Source: Variovorax beijingensis
GTDB lineage: Bacteria > Pseudomonadota > Gammaproteobacteria > Burkholderiales > Burkholderiaceae_C
DNA length: 64,000 bases
Assembly (NCBI RefSeq): GCF_007828835.1
Contig: NZ_VIVL01000004.1
Location: forward strand, 1 to 64,000
Direction of reading: 5' to 3'
Position 1 is the stretch's first letter; each line of letters opens with the position of its first letter. Below, in pieces: positions 52,538 to 60,906 of the stretch. The notes under the pieces are model-generated. The model was given only the letters and a program-made list of their open reading frames with translations. It did no database searches and had not been told where the DNA came from. The position numbers and the translations under genes were made by a program.

Positions 52538-55507
52538 TCATGGGCTGCGATCGAAATTCAGGATGTTGTCTCCGGCGCGGGGCTTTGCGTCTTCCGGCGG
52601 CGCAAAGTTGAAGGCACCCCGGTCGCGCACGGAGGTCAGTTCATAAAGGGTGTTGCTGCGGCCCAGGCGGGCGCCGCCGTCGCGCGTGAGCGGCGACCAC
52701 GCAAAGCCTATGGCGAACTTGGTCGAGCGCGGTAGCAGCGCGTCGAGCGGAATCGAAAGATAGATGCCCTTGTCGAAATCGCCTTCGCCAAACTGCTTGG
52801 AAGAGACGTTGGTCTTGGTGGCATAGGCGCCCAGCACCAGGCCGTTGTCGAAGCGGCGGATGACTTCGAGCGTGACGCCGCGGTCGCCCGCCAGGTACTG
52901 GCCCGCGCTGATCTTGGCCAGCACGCCGTTCCAGCCGGTGTCCCAGTAGAGCGTGGCGTGGCCGGTGTTCACCTTGTAGTCGCGCAGGCCGAAGTCCTGG
53001 TTGAAGTCGCGCTGGCGCACGCGGTTGATGTCCACGCCAAAGGCCACGGGCGAGCGTGCCGGCCGGTACATCCATTCGGCGCCCACGCCGGCAAACATGC
53101 TCTCGAGCAGGCCGCCATACACGCTGTAGTACTGGCTGCTCGACAGCTGCCCCACGTGCGTGAGCTGCAGCGACGGAATGGTGAAGCGCCGCGATGTGAC
53201 GTACTCGCGCTGGTAGGTGCGCACGCGCGGCAGCTCGCTGGGCGCGGTGTAGGTGAACTTGTCGTAGTTGTCGGCCAGCCGCAGGTTGACCGCGCCGCTG
53301 AGCCAGGTGCGCTGGGTAAAGCGGTATTCGGCGGTGGCCTGGATGCCAAGCTGGTAGAGAAGGAAGGCGTCAGGACCGCCGACGATCTGCCCGTAGCTGG
53401 GCGCAATGCCAAAGGTGAACTTGTCGCGTGGGCGCACCCATGGGGCGTTGGTTTCGGTGGCGGCAGCTTCGGCGGCGGCGGTGGTGTTCTGCGCGGGGCC
53501 GGTCTTGTCGGCGGGGCGGGCCAGCTCGGGCTCGTAGTCGCGCTTGGACACGGCCCGCGCGCCATGCGGCGGCAGGGCCTGGATGCGCGCGGCCACCCAT
53601 TCGGCGCGGTCGATGGCCTGCGCATGGACCGCAAGGCCACGCTCGGCGTAGTGGAAGACAAAGCTCTTGATGGCGTCGGGCGCATCGTGGTGGAGCACTG
53701 CAATGGCTTTTTCGACGCGGGCGGTGCGGTAGACGGTGTTGCTGTCGGTCACCCACACATGCAGCACGTCGTCCTTGGGAGCGATGCGCTCGACGATCCA
53801 TTCGGTCTGCGCCTCGATCTCCGCCGCGGTGGTTGCCCAGCCGGGTGAGCGCGGGGCCGCCTCCGGCCTGAATTCCGGCAGGGGCCGGTCGAGCGTCTTG
53901 GGCGTTTGCGATGCGGCCAGGTTGCTCGACAGCGTGAGGCCGATCATGAACTTGTCGCCGCGCTCGAAGCCGGCGGACAGCGTGACCTTGGGTGACACGC
54001 GGTAGGCCAGGCCGATGTTGATGGGCGAGCGCTGGCGCTGGTTGTTGTTCTGCGGCTCGTTCTGGTAGTTGTTGCCGTCGTATTCGAGCTTGAGAGTGAG
54101 CGGGTCCCACGGGGTGCGCCACTGCACGCCCCCAAACAGGGCAGCCGGGCCGCGAAAGTAGGAGCCGAACCTCGATTGGTTGGTGCTCGACACGCTGCGG
54201 GTGTCGAAGCGGCTGCCCAAGAGCTTGAAGGGGTTGCTGATGTTGCCGCTCGCGCCCAGGTAGCCCCAGCCAATGCCAAGGCTGAAGTCGAGGTCGTACC
54301 AGCGCTTGCTTGCCACCAGGTATTCGCCGGAGAACAGGCCGGTACCGCCCAGGTCGCGAAAGCCCAGCGCGAGCTCGGGCACCAGCGCGGTTTCCTTGAG
54401 CAGGCGCAGCTTGATGTCGATGCTCTTGTCCTTGTTCGACTGGCCCGTGGTGCTGGCCTCGTACGCGCGGTTGGAGATGGAGGTGTATCGAAATCCCGCT
54501 TCCATCCAGTCAAAGGGCTGGAACATGAAGTTCAGCCGCGTGTAGGGCCAGATCGACGTGAACGAGCCGCGCACGTCGCCGGCCAGGCCCATGCGGGCCG
54601 ATGGCGTTTGCAGCAGGCCGGTTTCGCCCCAGTCGTTGCCGCTGATCTCGAGCGGGCGCGGCTGCGAGGCGAAGGCTTCGGGCAGCGCGGCGGCCACGGT
54701 GGGGGCCGCGAACACGGGCGCGTTGGCGACCGGGCGCGCGGTGGTGGGTTCCTGCGGGGAGGGGCCTTGCACGGCAAGAAACTTGATGAGGCCTTCCGAC
54801 AGGTCCGCCAGCGCGGCCATGCGGCGCGGCGGGGCCCAGATCCAGGCGCCGGGCGCGGGTTCGTCGGCAGGCTCGGCATTCCAGGCGCCAATGCCTGCGC
54901 GCGTGGTGCGGCCGTCGGGCTGCGCGATCCAGGCCCAGTCTGCGCCGCTGCCAAGGCCGCAGGCGCTCAGGTAGTCGAGCAGCGAGCGTCCGCCTTCATG
55001 TGCTACCTGGCAAAAGCTGCCGTCGGGCTGCACCACGGTCACCGAGCGCAGCGGGGCGGGCGGCACCGCGAGCCGCTGGCCTTCGCGGAGCACCGGGTCT
55101 TGACCGGGATTCGCCTGCAGCCAGCGCGGATCGACGATGCCCAGCGCCACGCGGCCGGTGGCCGGAAGGCTCTGCAGCACCGACAGGAGCTGCTCGCGCG
55201 AAGCCCGTTCTTCGGGCGAGGCCGATCGAACGGCTGCTTCCACCCGCACCAGTAGCGACTCTTTCAGGTATTGCTGCGCAAGCAGTTCCTGCGGCACCTG
55301 CCATGCAAGGCCGGGGCCGGCCGCATCTTCGGGTTGGCGCAGCAGCCAGTCGCTGAGCCGCTCGCCCGGGCGCACTTCCGCGGCGCCCGCAAGCATGCGG
55401 TCGGTGGATGCGGCGTGGGCGGAGGGAGTCATCAACACGATCGCGGCGGCCAGCAGGCTGAGGCGGAAGGGGTTGGTGGTGGGGCCGGACGGGGGCGGGA
55501 GGCTCAT
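52538..55507 (-). CDS. GfcC-GfcD (YjbG-YjbH) fusion, outer-membrane polysaccharide secretion protein
   Basis: 989 residues from ATG 55505-55507; the longer open frame to 56401 lies over the upstream gene. After a signal peptide (LAAAIVLMTPSAHA) residues 30-270 resemble GfcC/YjbG, ending PADEPAPGAWIWAPPRR. From about 310 on is a YjbH (DUF940) beta-barrel: NDWGETGLLQTPSARMG, FSGEYLVASKRWYDLDFSLG, LEYDGNNYQNEP, and a C-terminal barrel half ending in strands with LYWDTGWNGVLAKISAGQYL. GfcC and GfcD are normally separate genes. The protein probably forms part of the outer-membrane exit for this polysaccharide. Confidence 0.85.
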   Translation of the reverse strand: MSLPPPSGPTTNPFRLSLLAAAIVLMTPSAHAASTDRMLAGAAEVRPGERLSDWLLRQPEDAAGPGLAWQVPQELLAQQYLKESLLVRVEAAVRSASPEERASREQLLSVLQSLPATGRVALGIVDPRWLQANPGQDPVLREGQRLAVPPAPLRSVTVVQPDGSFCQVAHEGGRSLLDYLSACGLGSGADWAWIAQPDGRTTRAGIGAWNAEPADEPAPGAWIWAPPRRMAALADLSEGLIKFLAVQGPSPQEPTTARPVANAPVFAAPTVAAALPEAFASQPRPLEISGNDWGETGLLQTPSARMGLAGDVRGSFTSIWPYTRLNFMFQPFDWMEAGFRYTSISNRAYEASTTGQSNKDKSIDIKLRLLKETALVPELALGFRDLGGTGLFSGEYLVASKRWYDLDFSLGIGWGYLGASGNISNPFKLLGSRFDTRSVSSTNQSRFGSYFRGPAALFGGVQWRTPWDPLTLKLEYDGNNYQNEPQNNNQRQRSPINIGLAYRVSPKVTLSAGFERGDKFMIGLTLSSNLAASQTPKTLDRPLPEFRPEAAPRSPGWATTAAEIEAQTEWIVERIAPKDDVLHVWVTDSNTVYRTARVEKAIAVLHHDAPDAIKSFVFHYAERGLAVHAQAIDRAEWVAARIQALPPHGARAVSKRDYEPELARPADKTGPAQNTTAAAEAAATETNAPWVRPRDKFTFGIAPSYGQIVGGPDAFLLYQLGIQATAEYRFTQRTWLSGAVNLRLADNYDKFTYTAPSELPRVRTYQREYVTSRRFTIPSLQLTHVGQLSSSQYYSVYGGLLESMFAGVGAEWMYRPARSPVAFGVDINRVRQRDFNQDFGLRDYKVNTGHATLYWDTGWNGVLAKISAGQYLAGDRGVTLEVIRRFDNGLVLGAYATKTNVSSKQFGEGDFDKGIYLSIPLDALLPRSTKFAIGFAWSPLTRDGGARLGRSNTLYELTSVRDRGAFNFAPPEDAKPRAGDNILNFDRSP

Positions 55508-56274
55508 GAACCAGCTGCGCTTGTCGAGGCAACGTTGGCTGGCACAGAGGGATTCCACCGCTCGAAGCTCAAGCACAGATCGCGGGAAAGGCACTGCTCG
55601 GAATAGACCGCCTCGAGCTTGTCGCCAACCTGGGCGAGGCCGAAGCGTGCCGGGGGCAGCGAAGCCGAGGCCGGGCGCGTGCTGCTGCGCTCCTCGAACC
55701 AGCGCAGCGAGCTCGCGGGCCGGCCGGCGAGCATGGTGTCGGTGGGCGGCGGGATTTGCCGCTGCTCGATTTCGTCGCGTATGCCCGAGCGGTAGCCGGG
55801 CATGAGGTCGCGCTCGCGCTGGAAGCGCGTTGTTGCTGTCGTCGTGCTCTCGGCGGCCGTGGCGGAGGGCCAGGCAGGTGCGTTGGCAAGGCGCACGGCG
55901 CGCCAGTCGGTCGTGAGGCCGGCCGTGGCCACCAGGCGGCCGTGGCGCAGGCGCACCGTTTCGCCCGAGGCGCTGTACCAGACCTCTGTAGGACCTTCGG
56001 GATGGGGGTCGACGTATCCGAGCACGAGAAACACGGTGCGGCCTTCGAAGGTGGCACGCAAATAGCTGAATTCCGGACGGAATGTGTGGGAGTCCGACGG
56101 CGAGGCGTTGTTGTTGTAGAGGTGCCGGGCCGTGGCAAGCATTGCCGAGGAGCCCGAGGAGCATCCGCCCAAAAAAAAGGATGATGCGAGTACGCAACAT
56201 CCTAGTTTTTGCACCGCGCTGGCGGTGCGTTGGAATCTCGCTGGGAACCCCCCCTTGCGGAGGGCTCCGATCAT
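55504..56274 (-). CDS. YjbF/GfcB-like lipoprotein
   Basis: 256 residues. Lipobox LGGC around residue 38 after a rather long N-terminal stretch; a later in-frame start is possible. FSYLRATFEGRTVFLVLGYV and EVWYSASGETVRLRHGRLVA followed by TDWRAVRL are YjbF-family blocks. It overlaps the fusion gene as ATGA. The yjbEFGH/gfcABCD group assists capsule or exopolysaccharide secretion. Confidence 0.82.
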   Translation of the reverse strand: MIGALRKGGFPARFQRTASAVQKLGCCVLASSFFLGGCSSGSSAMLATARHLYNNNASPSDSHTFRPEFSYLRATFEGRTVFLVLGYVDPHPEGPTEVWYSASGETVRLRHGRLVATAGLTTDWRAVRLANAPAWPSATAAESTTTATTRFQRERDLMPGYRSGIRDEIEQRQIPPPTDTMLAGRPASSLRWFEERSSTRPASASLPPARFGLAQVGDKLEAVYSEQCLSRDLCLSFERWNPSVPANVASTSAAGS

Positions 56275-56558
56275 TACCTGGTGCCGGTGGTTCCGGTGGT
56301 ACCAGTGCCGGTGCCGCCTGGGCCGCCGGGGAGGAAGAAACCGCCACCACCGCCACCGCCACCGCCGGCAACCAGAGCACCAAGCAGCACGCCGCCGCCA
56401 ACAGCAGTACCGATTTGCTGCGTGGTCAGGCCACCACCGCCAGCTGCGCGAACGGCATCAGCGGCGCTGGTCGGAGGCACAGGCAGTGTCTGGGCGAGTG
56501 CAGGCGCGGAGGCCAGGGCTGCGAGCGCCATGGCTGCAATCAGGTGACTATGTTTCAT
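56274..56558 (-). CDS. Gly-rich exported peptide (YjbE/GfcA-like)
   Basis: 94 residues. Signal peptide MALAALASAPALAQ, then a helical stretch (TSAADAVRAAG), a hydrophobic segment GTAVGGGVLLGALVAGG, a run of nine glycines, and a Gly/Thr tail GTGTGTTGTTGTR. Low-complexity Thr/Gly-rich small proteins at the head of gfc/yjb operons are called YjbE or GfcA. Its stop base is shared with the next gene start region (56274). Confidence 0.7.
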   Translation of the reverse strand: MKHSHLIAAMALAALASAPALAQTLPVPPTSAADAVRAAGGGGLTTQQIGTAVGGGVLLGALVAGGGGGGGGGFFLPGGPGGTGTGTTGTTGTR

Positions 56559-56896
56559 GAATTCTTTCCCCGTTCAGTTGAAGCTTGGAAGTGAGCAACA
56601 GCGTCGACAACCGATAGTAACCGGCGATTGCGCATTGTTACTCCAGTCAACGGCCCGATGGTACCACTTCACAGAGGGAAACAGTACCTAAAACAGGGGA
56701 GGCGGAGCAGGTGGCGGGCGGCCAAAGCGGGGCCGTTTCGCCGTTACAGCCAGAAACCCGGTCGGAAATTAGAACTTTTAGCCGCGTATTTCAAATTGTT
56801 TGACAACTGCAACATGGTTGCTGTAAATCGGCTATTACTATTGAATTGTTTTGTTTCAATAATTGCGCAACGACGCGCCTGATTTGAAGGAGCCCG
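56559..56896. promoter_or_regulatory. Divergent promoter region with palindromes
   Basis: On the plus strand TTGACA (56800-56805) with TGTAAA 16 bases on is a fair promoter for the phosphodiesterase. The spacer contains the palindrome GCAAC-ATG-GTTGC (56809-56821), and ATTGAA (56840-56845) pairs with TTCAAT (56855-56860) downstream, both possible operators. The leftward gfc/yjb promoter must also lie in this stretch. Confidence 0.4.
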
Positions 56897-57691
56897 ATGC
56901 TCATCGCACAGCTGTCCGATCCGCACATCCGCGCCGAAGGCGAGCTGTACCAGGGCGTTGTCGACTCCAACAGCATGTTTGCCGAAGCGCTTGCGCACGT
57001 GCACGCGCTCGATCGTCGCCCCGATCTGCTGGTGCTCACCGGCGACCTCGTCGACGAGGGCCGCGCCGACGAATACGCGATGGCGCGCACGCTGCTCTCG
57101 GCCTCGCGCATTCCGTTTCTGGTGATACCCGGCAACCACGACCATCGCGAGCGCTTTCGCGCCGCGTTCAGCGACCAGGCCTACCTGCCCGAGGCGGGGC
57201 CGCTGCACTGGTGCGTGGATGACCACCCGGTGCGCATCATCGGGCTCGACTCATGCGTGGTGGGAAAGCACCACGGCCACATCGACGCCGAAGGCCTTGC
57301 CTGGCTTGCGCGCACGCTGGCCAAGGACACGGCCAAGCCCACGCTGCTGATGCTGCACCATCCGCCCTTCACGAGCGGCATTCCCTACATGGACGCCTAC
57401 GGCTGCGTGGATGCGCAGCCGCTCGAAGAGGTGGTGCGAAGCGCGCCGAATGTCGAGCTGGTGCTGTGCGGGCACGTGCACCGCACGATGCTGCGCCGCT
57501 GGGGCGGCACGGTGATCTGTTCATGCCCGAGCACCACCACGGAAATCGACCTGCAGCTGCGCGCCGATGCGCCGCCGCAGTCGCACGTGGGACCGCGCGG
57601 CTGCATGCTGCATTTGTGGGACGCGCGGTACGGCATGGTCAGCCACCTGAGCCAGATTGGAAACTTTGCGGGGCCGTACGCGTTTGCCTGA
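56897..57691 (+). CDS. GpdQ/CpdA-like metallophosphodiesterase
   Basis: 264 residues, with GAAGGAG ending 5 bases before the ATG. Calcineurin-type metal motifs: LSDPHI (D8, H10), LTGDLVDEG, PGNHDHRE, LMLHHPPF and CGHVHRT. The overall layout, including C-terminal FAGPYAF, resembles glycerophosphodiesterase GpdQ more than CpdA. It faces the end of the sugar-acid operon, 19 bases away, and may not be part of it. Confidence 0.87.
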   Translation: MLIAQLSDPHIRAEGELYQGVVDSNSMFAEALAHVHALDRRPDLLVLTGDLVDEGRADEYAMARTLLSASRIPFLVIPGNHDHRERFRAAFSDQAYLPEAGPLHWCVDDHPVRIIGLDSCVVGKHHGHIDAEGLAWLARTLAKDTAKPTLLMLHHPPFTSGIPYMDAYGCVDAQPLEEVVRSAPNVELVLCGHVHRTMLRRWGGTVICSCPSTTTEIDLQLRADAPPQSHVGPRGCMLHLWDARYGMVSHLSQIGNFAGPYAFA

Positions 57692-57709
57692 ACAACGCGC
57701 CTTGCGCTT

Positions 57710-59062
57710 TCACGCGAGCGGGGCGCTGTCCGCATCGCCATGCAGCAGCCGCTCGAACACGTCGTGGGCGCCCATCTGGCCACCCTTGAGCATGATCTCC
57801 ATGCCGTCGAGCGCGGCGTCGTCGCTGTGCACGCGGCAGAGCGATGCGCCGGCGCCCATGTCGGCCGCGTAGGAGAGCCCCCAGGCATCGAGCGCCTGCA
57901 CGGCGTGGCTTGAGGTGTCGCCGCCGGCAATGCCGACGCGCTGCAGCGGCACCATGGCCAGCACCCTGGCGAGCAAGTCTCCGCCGGCGCGCGAGAGGGC
58001 CTGGGCGTCGACCGTGTTGTCGCCCTCGGCAGGCGCCGGTTCGGCGGGCCGGGTGCAGGCCAGCATGCTGCGGCCGCGCGCGAGTCCTTGCGCGATGTCG
58101 CGGGCATGCTGCTCCAGCGTGGCCGTGTCGCGCTGCGCGAGCCGGGGCGCATCGAGCCACACGGTGTCGAACGAGCGTGCCGCCGCCACCTGGCGCGCGG
58201 TGACGGGCGAGAGGCTGCCGGCAAGCACCAGCACCGGGCCGCGCGCTGGGCCCATACGGCGTTGGTCGGCTTGCGCATCGGCTCGCGTGCCGAGTGCGCC
58301 GGCCAGCGCATCGACCACGCTGCTCGGGCCCACGGCCAGCAGCGTGGCGCGCTGGGCCTGTGACCACACCACTTGGCCGATGGCCGCGAGCTGCGAGGCA
58401 TCGGCCACGTCGAACAGCACGGCCTCGGTGTTGCCGGCATCCGGGCGCAGCGCGCGCTGCACTGCCTCGCCAAGCGCCTGCGGCCCGTGCGAGGCGGCCG
58501 TGAAAGGAATGGAGCGCACGCCGGCCAGGCCCTGCTTGGCCAGGTGCAGCCTCAGGTCGGCCTCATGCATCGGCGTGACCGGGTGCCGGCTCATCGTCGG
58601 ATGGCGGTCGATGCGGAACACCTCGCCGCCCGCGCCGGCCGCGGCGAACAGGTTGCCGAACAGGCAGTGCCGGCCGATGTTGGGCTGGCCGCCGACGATG
58701 GCGGTCCAGGGCTGTTCGACGGCGCCGCGCAGCGCGCGCACGGCTGCGCCAATGGAGCCGATGTGCGGCGCGCTGTCGAAGGTGGAGCAGGTCTTGTAGT
58801 GCAGCACGCGCGCGCCGAGCGAGCGGAACAGCGCGGCGACCGGGGCGAGCTCGGCCTGCATGGCTTCGGGCGCCATGGCGCGGGCGGCGCCCGCGATGCC
58901 CAGCACGTCGAGCGGCCCGGCCTGCGCGAGCCGCGCGGCGTCGGGCGTCTTCAGGAACAGCAGGGTGCGCAGACCGGCACGCGCGGCGGTGCCGAGGGTG
59001 TCGGTGGCGCCGGTGAAATCGTCGCCGTAGTAGACGATGGCCGGCGCTTGCGTGGCGGGCAT
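57710..59062 (-). CDS. oiaK: DUF1537 four-carbon acid sugar kinase (OiaK-like)
   Basis: 450 residues from ATG 59060-59062, which overlaps the RuBisCO-like stop as ATGA. YYGDDFTGATDTLGTAARAG and KTCSTFDSAPHIGSIG are N-terminal DUF1537 marks; VLVLAGSLSPVTARQV and GIAGGDTSSHAVQALDAWGL with MGAGASLCRVHSDD and LKGGQMGAHDVF form the ATP-binding C-terminal domain. DUF1537 enzymes phosphorylate acid sugars; paired with this RuBisCO-like protein it resembles the 3-oxo-isoapionate kinase OiaK. Confidence 0.85.
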   Translation of the reverse strand: MPATQAPAIVYYGDDFTGATDTLGTAARAGLRTLLFLKTPDAARLAQAGPLDVLGIAGAARAMAPEAMQAELAPVAALFRSLGARVLHYKTCSTFDSAPHIGSIGAAVRALRGAVEQPWTAIVGGQPNIGRHCLFGNLFAAAGAGGEVFRIDRHPTMSRHPVTPMHEADLRLHLAKQGLAGVRSIPFTAASHGPQALGEAVQRALRPDAGNTEAVLFDVADASQLAAIGQVVWSQAQRATLLAVGPSSVVDALAGALGTRADAQADQRRMGPARGPVLVLAGSLSPVTARQVAAARSFDTVWLDAPRLAQRDTATLEQHARDIAQGLARGRSMLACTRPAEPAPAEGDNTVDAQALSRAGGDLLARVLAMVPLQRVGIAGGDTSSHAVQALDAWGLSYAADMGAGASLCRVHSDDAALDGMEIMLKGGQMGAHDVFERLLHGDADSAPLA

Positions 59063-60333
59063 CACGGCTTGCCGAAGAAGGCCAGCGCGCGCGCTAGCTC
59101 GGGTGCGCCGCGGGCGGCTTCTTGCAGCGCGGTGCCGGCGCATACGGCCGACCAGGCCTGGCGGATGCTGGTGACGCCGGCCGCCGCGCCGTCGGGATGC
59201 GCGAGGATGCCGCCGCCGGCCATGAAGAGCAGGTCGTCGCTGCCGATGGCGGCCCAGGTGGCGGGCACGGTGCCGGCCCACTGGCCTGACGAAAAGGCCG
59301 GCATCACGCGGTCGTCGGCGGCATCGGTCAAAGGGGTGCAGCAGTCGCGCGCCGATTCGATGACCTCGCTGTCGGGCTGCGAGAACTTGCCCTGCAGGCC
59401 GTGAACGTGCATGTGGTCGACGCCGGCCAGCCGCCAGAGCGTTTGGTAGGCCTGGAACGAAATGCCCAGCAGCGGATGCCGCGACAGCGCACCGTAGCCG
59501 TTGCGGTGGCCGTGCAGCGCCAGGCCGGTGTGGCGGCGCAGCGTCTGCATGCCCGAATGGCCGCACCAGTTGAGGCTGGCCATGACGCACGATCCGCCTT
59601 CGCGCTCGACGAGGTCGGCATGCCGCTTCATCGCGTCGGTCTCGTCGGTGATGTTGAAGGCCACCATCACGTGCTTGCCGGTGCGCTCCTGGTGTGCGCG
59701 CACCGCGGCCATCACGGCGGGCACGCGCTCGGCAAGCGGTGCATGCGCGGGGTTGGCGCAGACCTCGTCGTCCTTGATGAAGTCGACGCCCGCGGCGCAG
59801 AGCCTGGCGACCAGCTCGGCGGTCTCGCCGGCGGACAGCCCCACGTTGGGCTTGATGATGGTGCCGACCAGCGCGCCGCTGGCCACGCCGGTGGCGCGCC
59901 GCGTGCCCGCGATGCCGGCGCGCGGCATTTCGAACTGCCCGCGGTAGGCGGCAGGCAGCTGCAGCGATTCGAGCCGCAGGCCCGTGACTTCGCCCAGGTC
60001 GTAGAGGTTGCCCGACACGGTGGCCGCGAGCGTCGGCAGGTTGGCGCCGATGTTCGCTGCGGGAAACGAGATGTCGATGTGCGCACGCCGCCATGGGCCG
60101 CGCGTGCCCTTGCGTTCGAGCAGTGCGTTGGGCAGGCTCGGCGCCTCGGCCGGCGCAAGCTCGGTGATCGCCTCGACGGTGGCGCGCGCGCGTTGGCGCA
60201 GCGCGTCGGTCTCGCCCTCGACGCGCGTGAAGGTGCCGCACGACTGCTCGCCGGCCATCACCTCGGCCACGGCGGCCGGCTCCAGCGGCGTTTCGATGAG
60301 GTAGCGCGCGCGGATGCGTTCGGTCACGTTCAC
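59062..60333 (-). CDS. oiaX: RuBisCO-like protein (OiaX-like)
   Basis: 423 residues, form IV RuBisCO fold. GTIIKPNVGLS holds the conserved Lys (K161), and GVDFIKDDEVCANP keeps the carbamylated-Lys/metal triad K187, D189 and E190. LHGHRNGYG and GLQGKFSQPDSE are phosphate/substrate segments, and GGGILAHPDG the last loop. With a DUF1537 kinase alongside it most resembles OiaX, 3-oxo-isoapionate-4-phosphate transcarboxylase/hydrolase of D-apiose catabolism. Specificity is inferred from context. Confidence 0.85.
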   Translation of the reverse strand: MNVTERIRARYLIETPLEPAAVAEVMAGEQSCGTFTRVEGETDALRQRARATVEAITELAPAEAPSLPNALLERKGTRGPWRRAHIDISFPAANIGANLPTLAATVSGNLYDLGEVTGLRLESLQLPAAYRGQFEMPRAGIAGTRRATGVASGALVGTIIKPNVGLSAGETAELVARLCAAGVDFIKDDEVCANPAHAPLAERVPAVMAAVRAHQERTGKHVMVAFNITDETDAMKRHADLVEREGGSCVMASLNWCGHSGMQTLRRHTGLALHGHRNGYGALSRHPLLGISFQAYQTLWRLAGVDHMHVHGLQGKFSQPDSEVIESARDCCTPLTDAADDRVMPAFSSGQWAGTVPATWAAIGSDDLLFMAGGGILAHPDGAAAGVTSIRQAWSAVCAGTALQEAARGAPELARALAFFGKP

Positions 60334-60869
60334 AGCTTGCTCAGGTCAGGGAAGGGCCGCACCGGCTCGCTGCCGTCCCAGCCCTCGGAGGCGCTGCGGA
60401 TCAGGTCGAACATCTTGCCCTTGGGCCCCGCCACTTCGGACAGCTCGATCACCGTGCCCGGGTGGTACTCGGTGTCGAAGTAGATGAAGCGGCCGCGCTC
60501 GCCCACTTCGCCGCTCATCACCGGCTTGAAGCCCTGCGCGGTGAGGCGCGCCAGGTCGGCGTCGTAGTCGGCCGTCCAGTAGGCAACGTGCTGCAACCCG
60601 GTGCGGCCGGCCTGGAGAAAGTCGCGGTACATCGAGGGCACGTCGTTGCGCGTCTGGATCAGCTCGACCTGCACGTAGCCCGAGTTGGCCAGCGCCACCG
60701 AGTTGTGGGGCTCGTGCGCCTGGCCGTTGTAGCGGTAGTTCTTGATCGGCACCTTGGGGTTGTAGAACCACGGGCCCACGCCCAGCGTGGTGCTCCAGTA
60801 GTCCATGGCGGCCTCGATGTCGTGCACGACATAGCCCAGCTGGCGAATCTCGCCGAGGAATCGACTCAT
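60330..60869 (-). CDS. VOC-superfamily protein (glyoxalase-like)
   Basis: 179 residues. Two beta-alpha-beta3 modules: LGEIRQLGYVVHDIEAAMDY with VQVELIQTRNDVPS, then GLQHVAYWTADYDADLARL with FIYFDTEYHPGTVIELSE. Metal-ligand positions (H16-like, E, H, E) can be seen as VVH, VELI, QHVA and IELS. It overlaps the RuBisCO-like gene by 4 bases, so it should act on the same pathway, perhaps as an isomerase, epimerase or decarboxylase. Confidence 0.83.
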   Translation of the reverse strand: MSRFLGEIRQLGYVVHDIEAAMDYWSTTLGVGPWFYNPKVPIKNYRYNGQAHEPHNSVALANSGYVQVELIQTRNDVPSMYRDFLQAGRTGLQHVAYWTADYDADLARLTAQGFKPVMSGEVGERGRFIYFDTEYHPGTVIELSEVAGPKGKMFDLIRSASEGWDGSEPVRPFPDLSKL

Positions 60870-60906
60870 TGCGGTTGGCTCCGTTGGTGTGAGTGTGTTG
60901 TTGTGG

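Noticed and set aside
57710..60241. 843-residue frame joining the kinase to a region over the RuBisCO-like gene
   Set aside because: The N-terminal half is an out-of-frame reading of the RuBisCO-like gene; the ATG at 59062 with an ATGA overlap is the natural kinase start, so there is no fusion.
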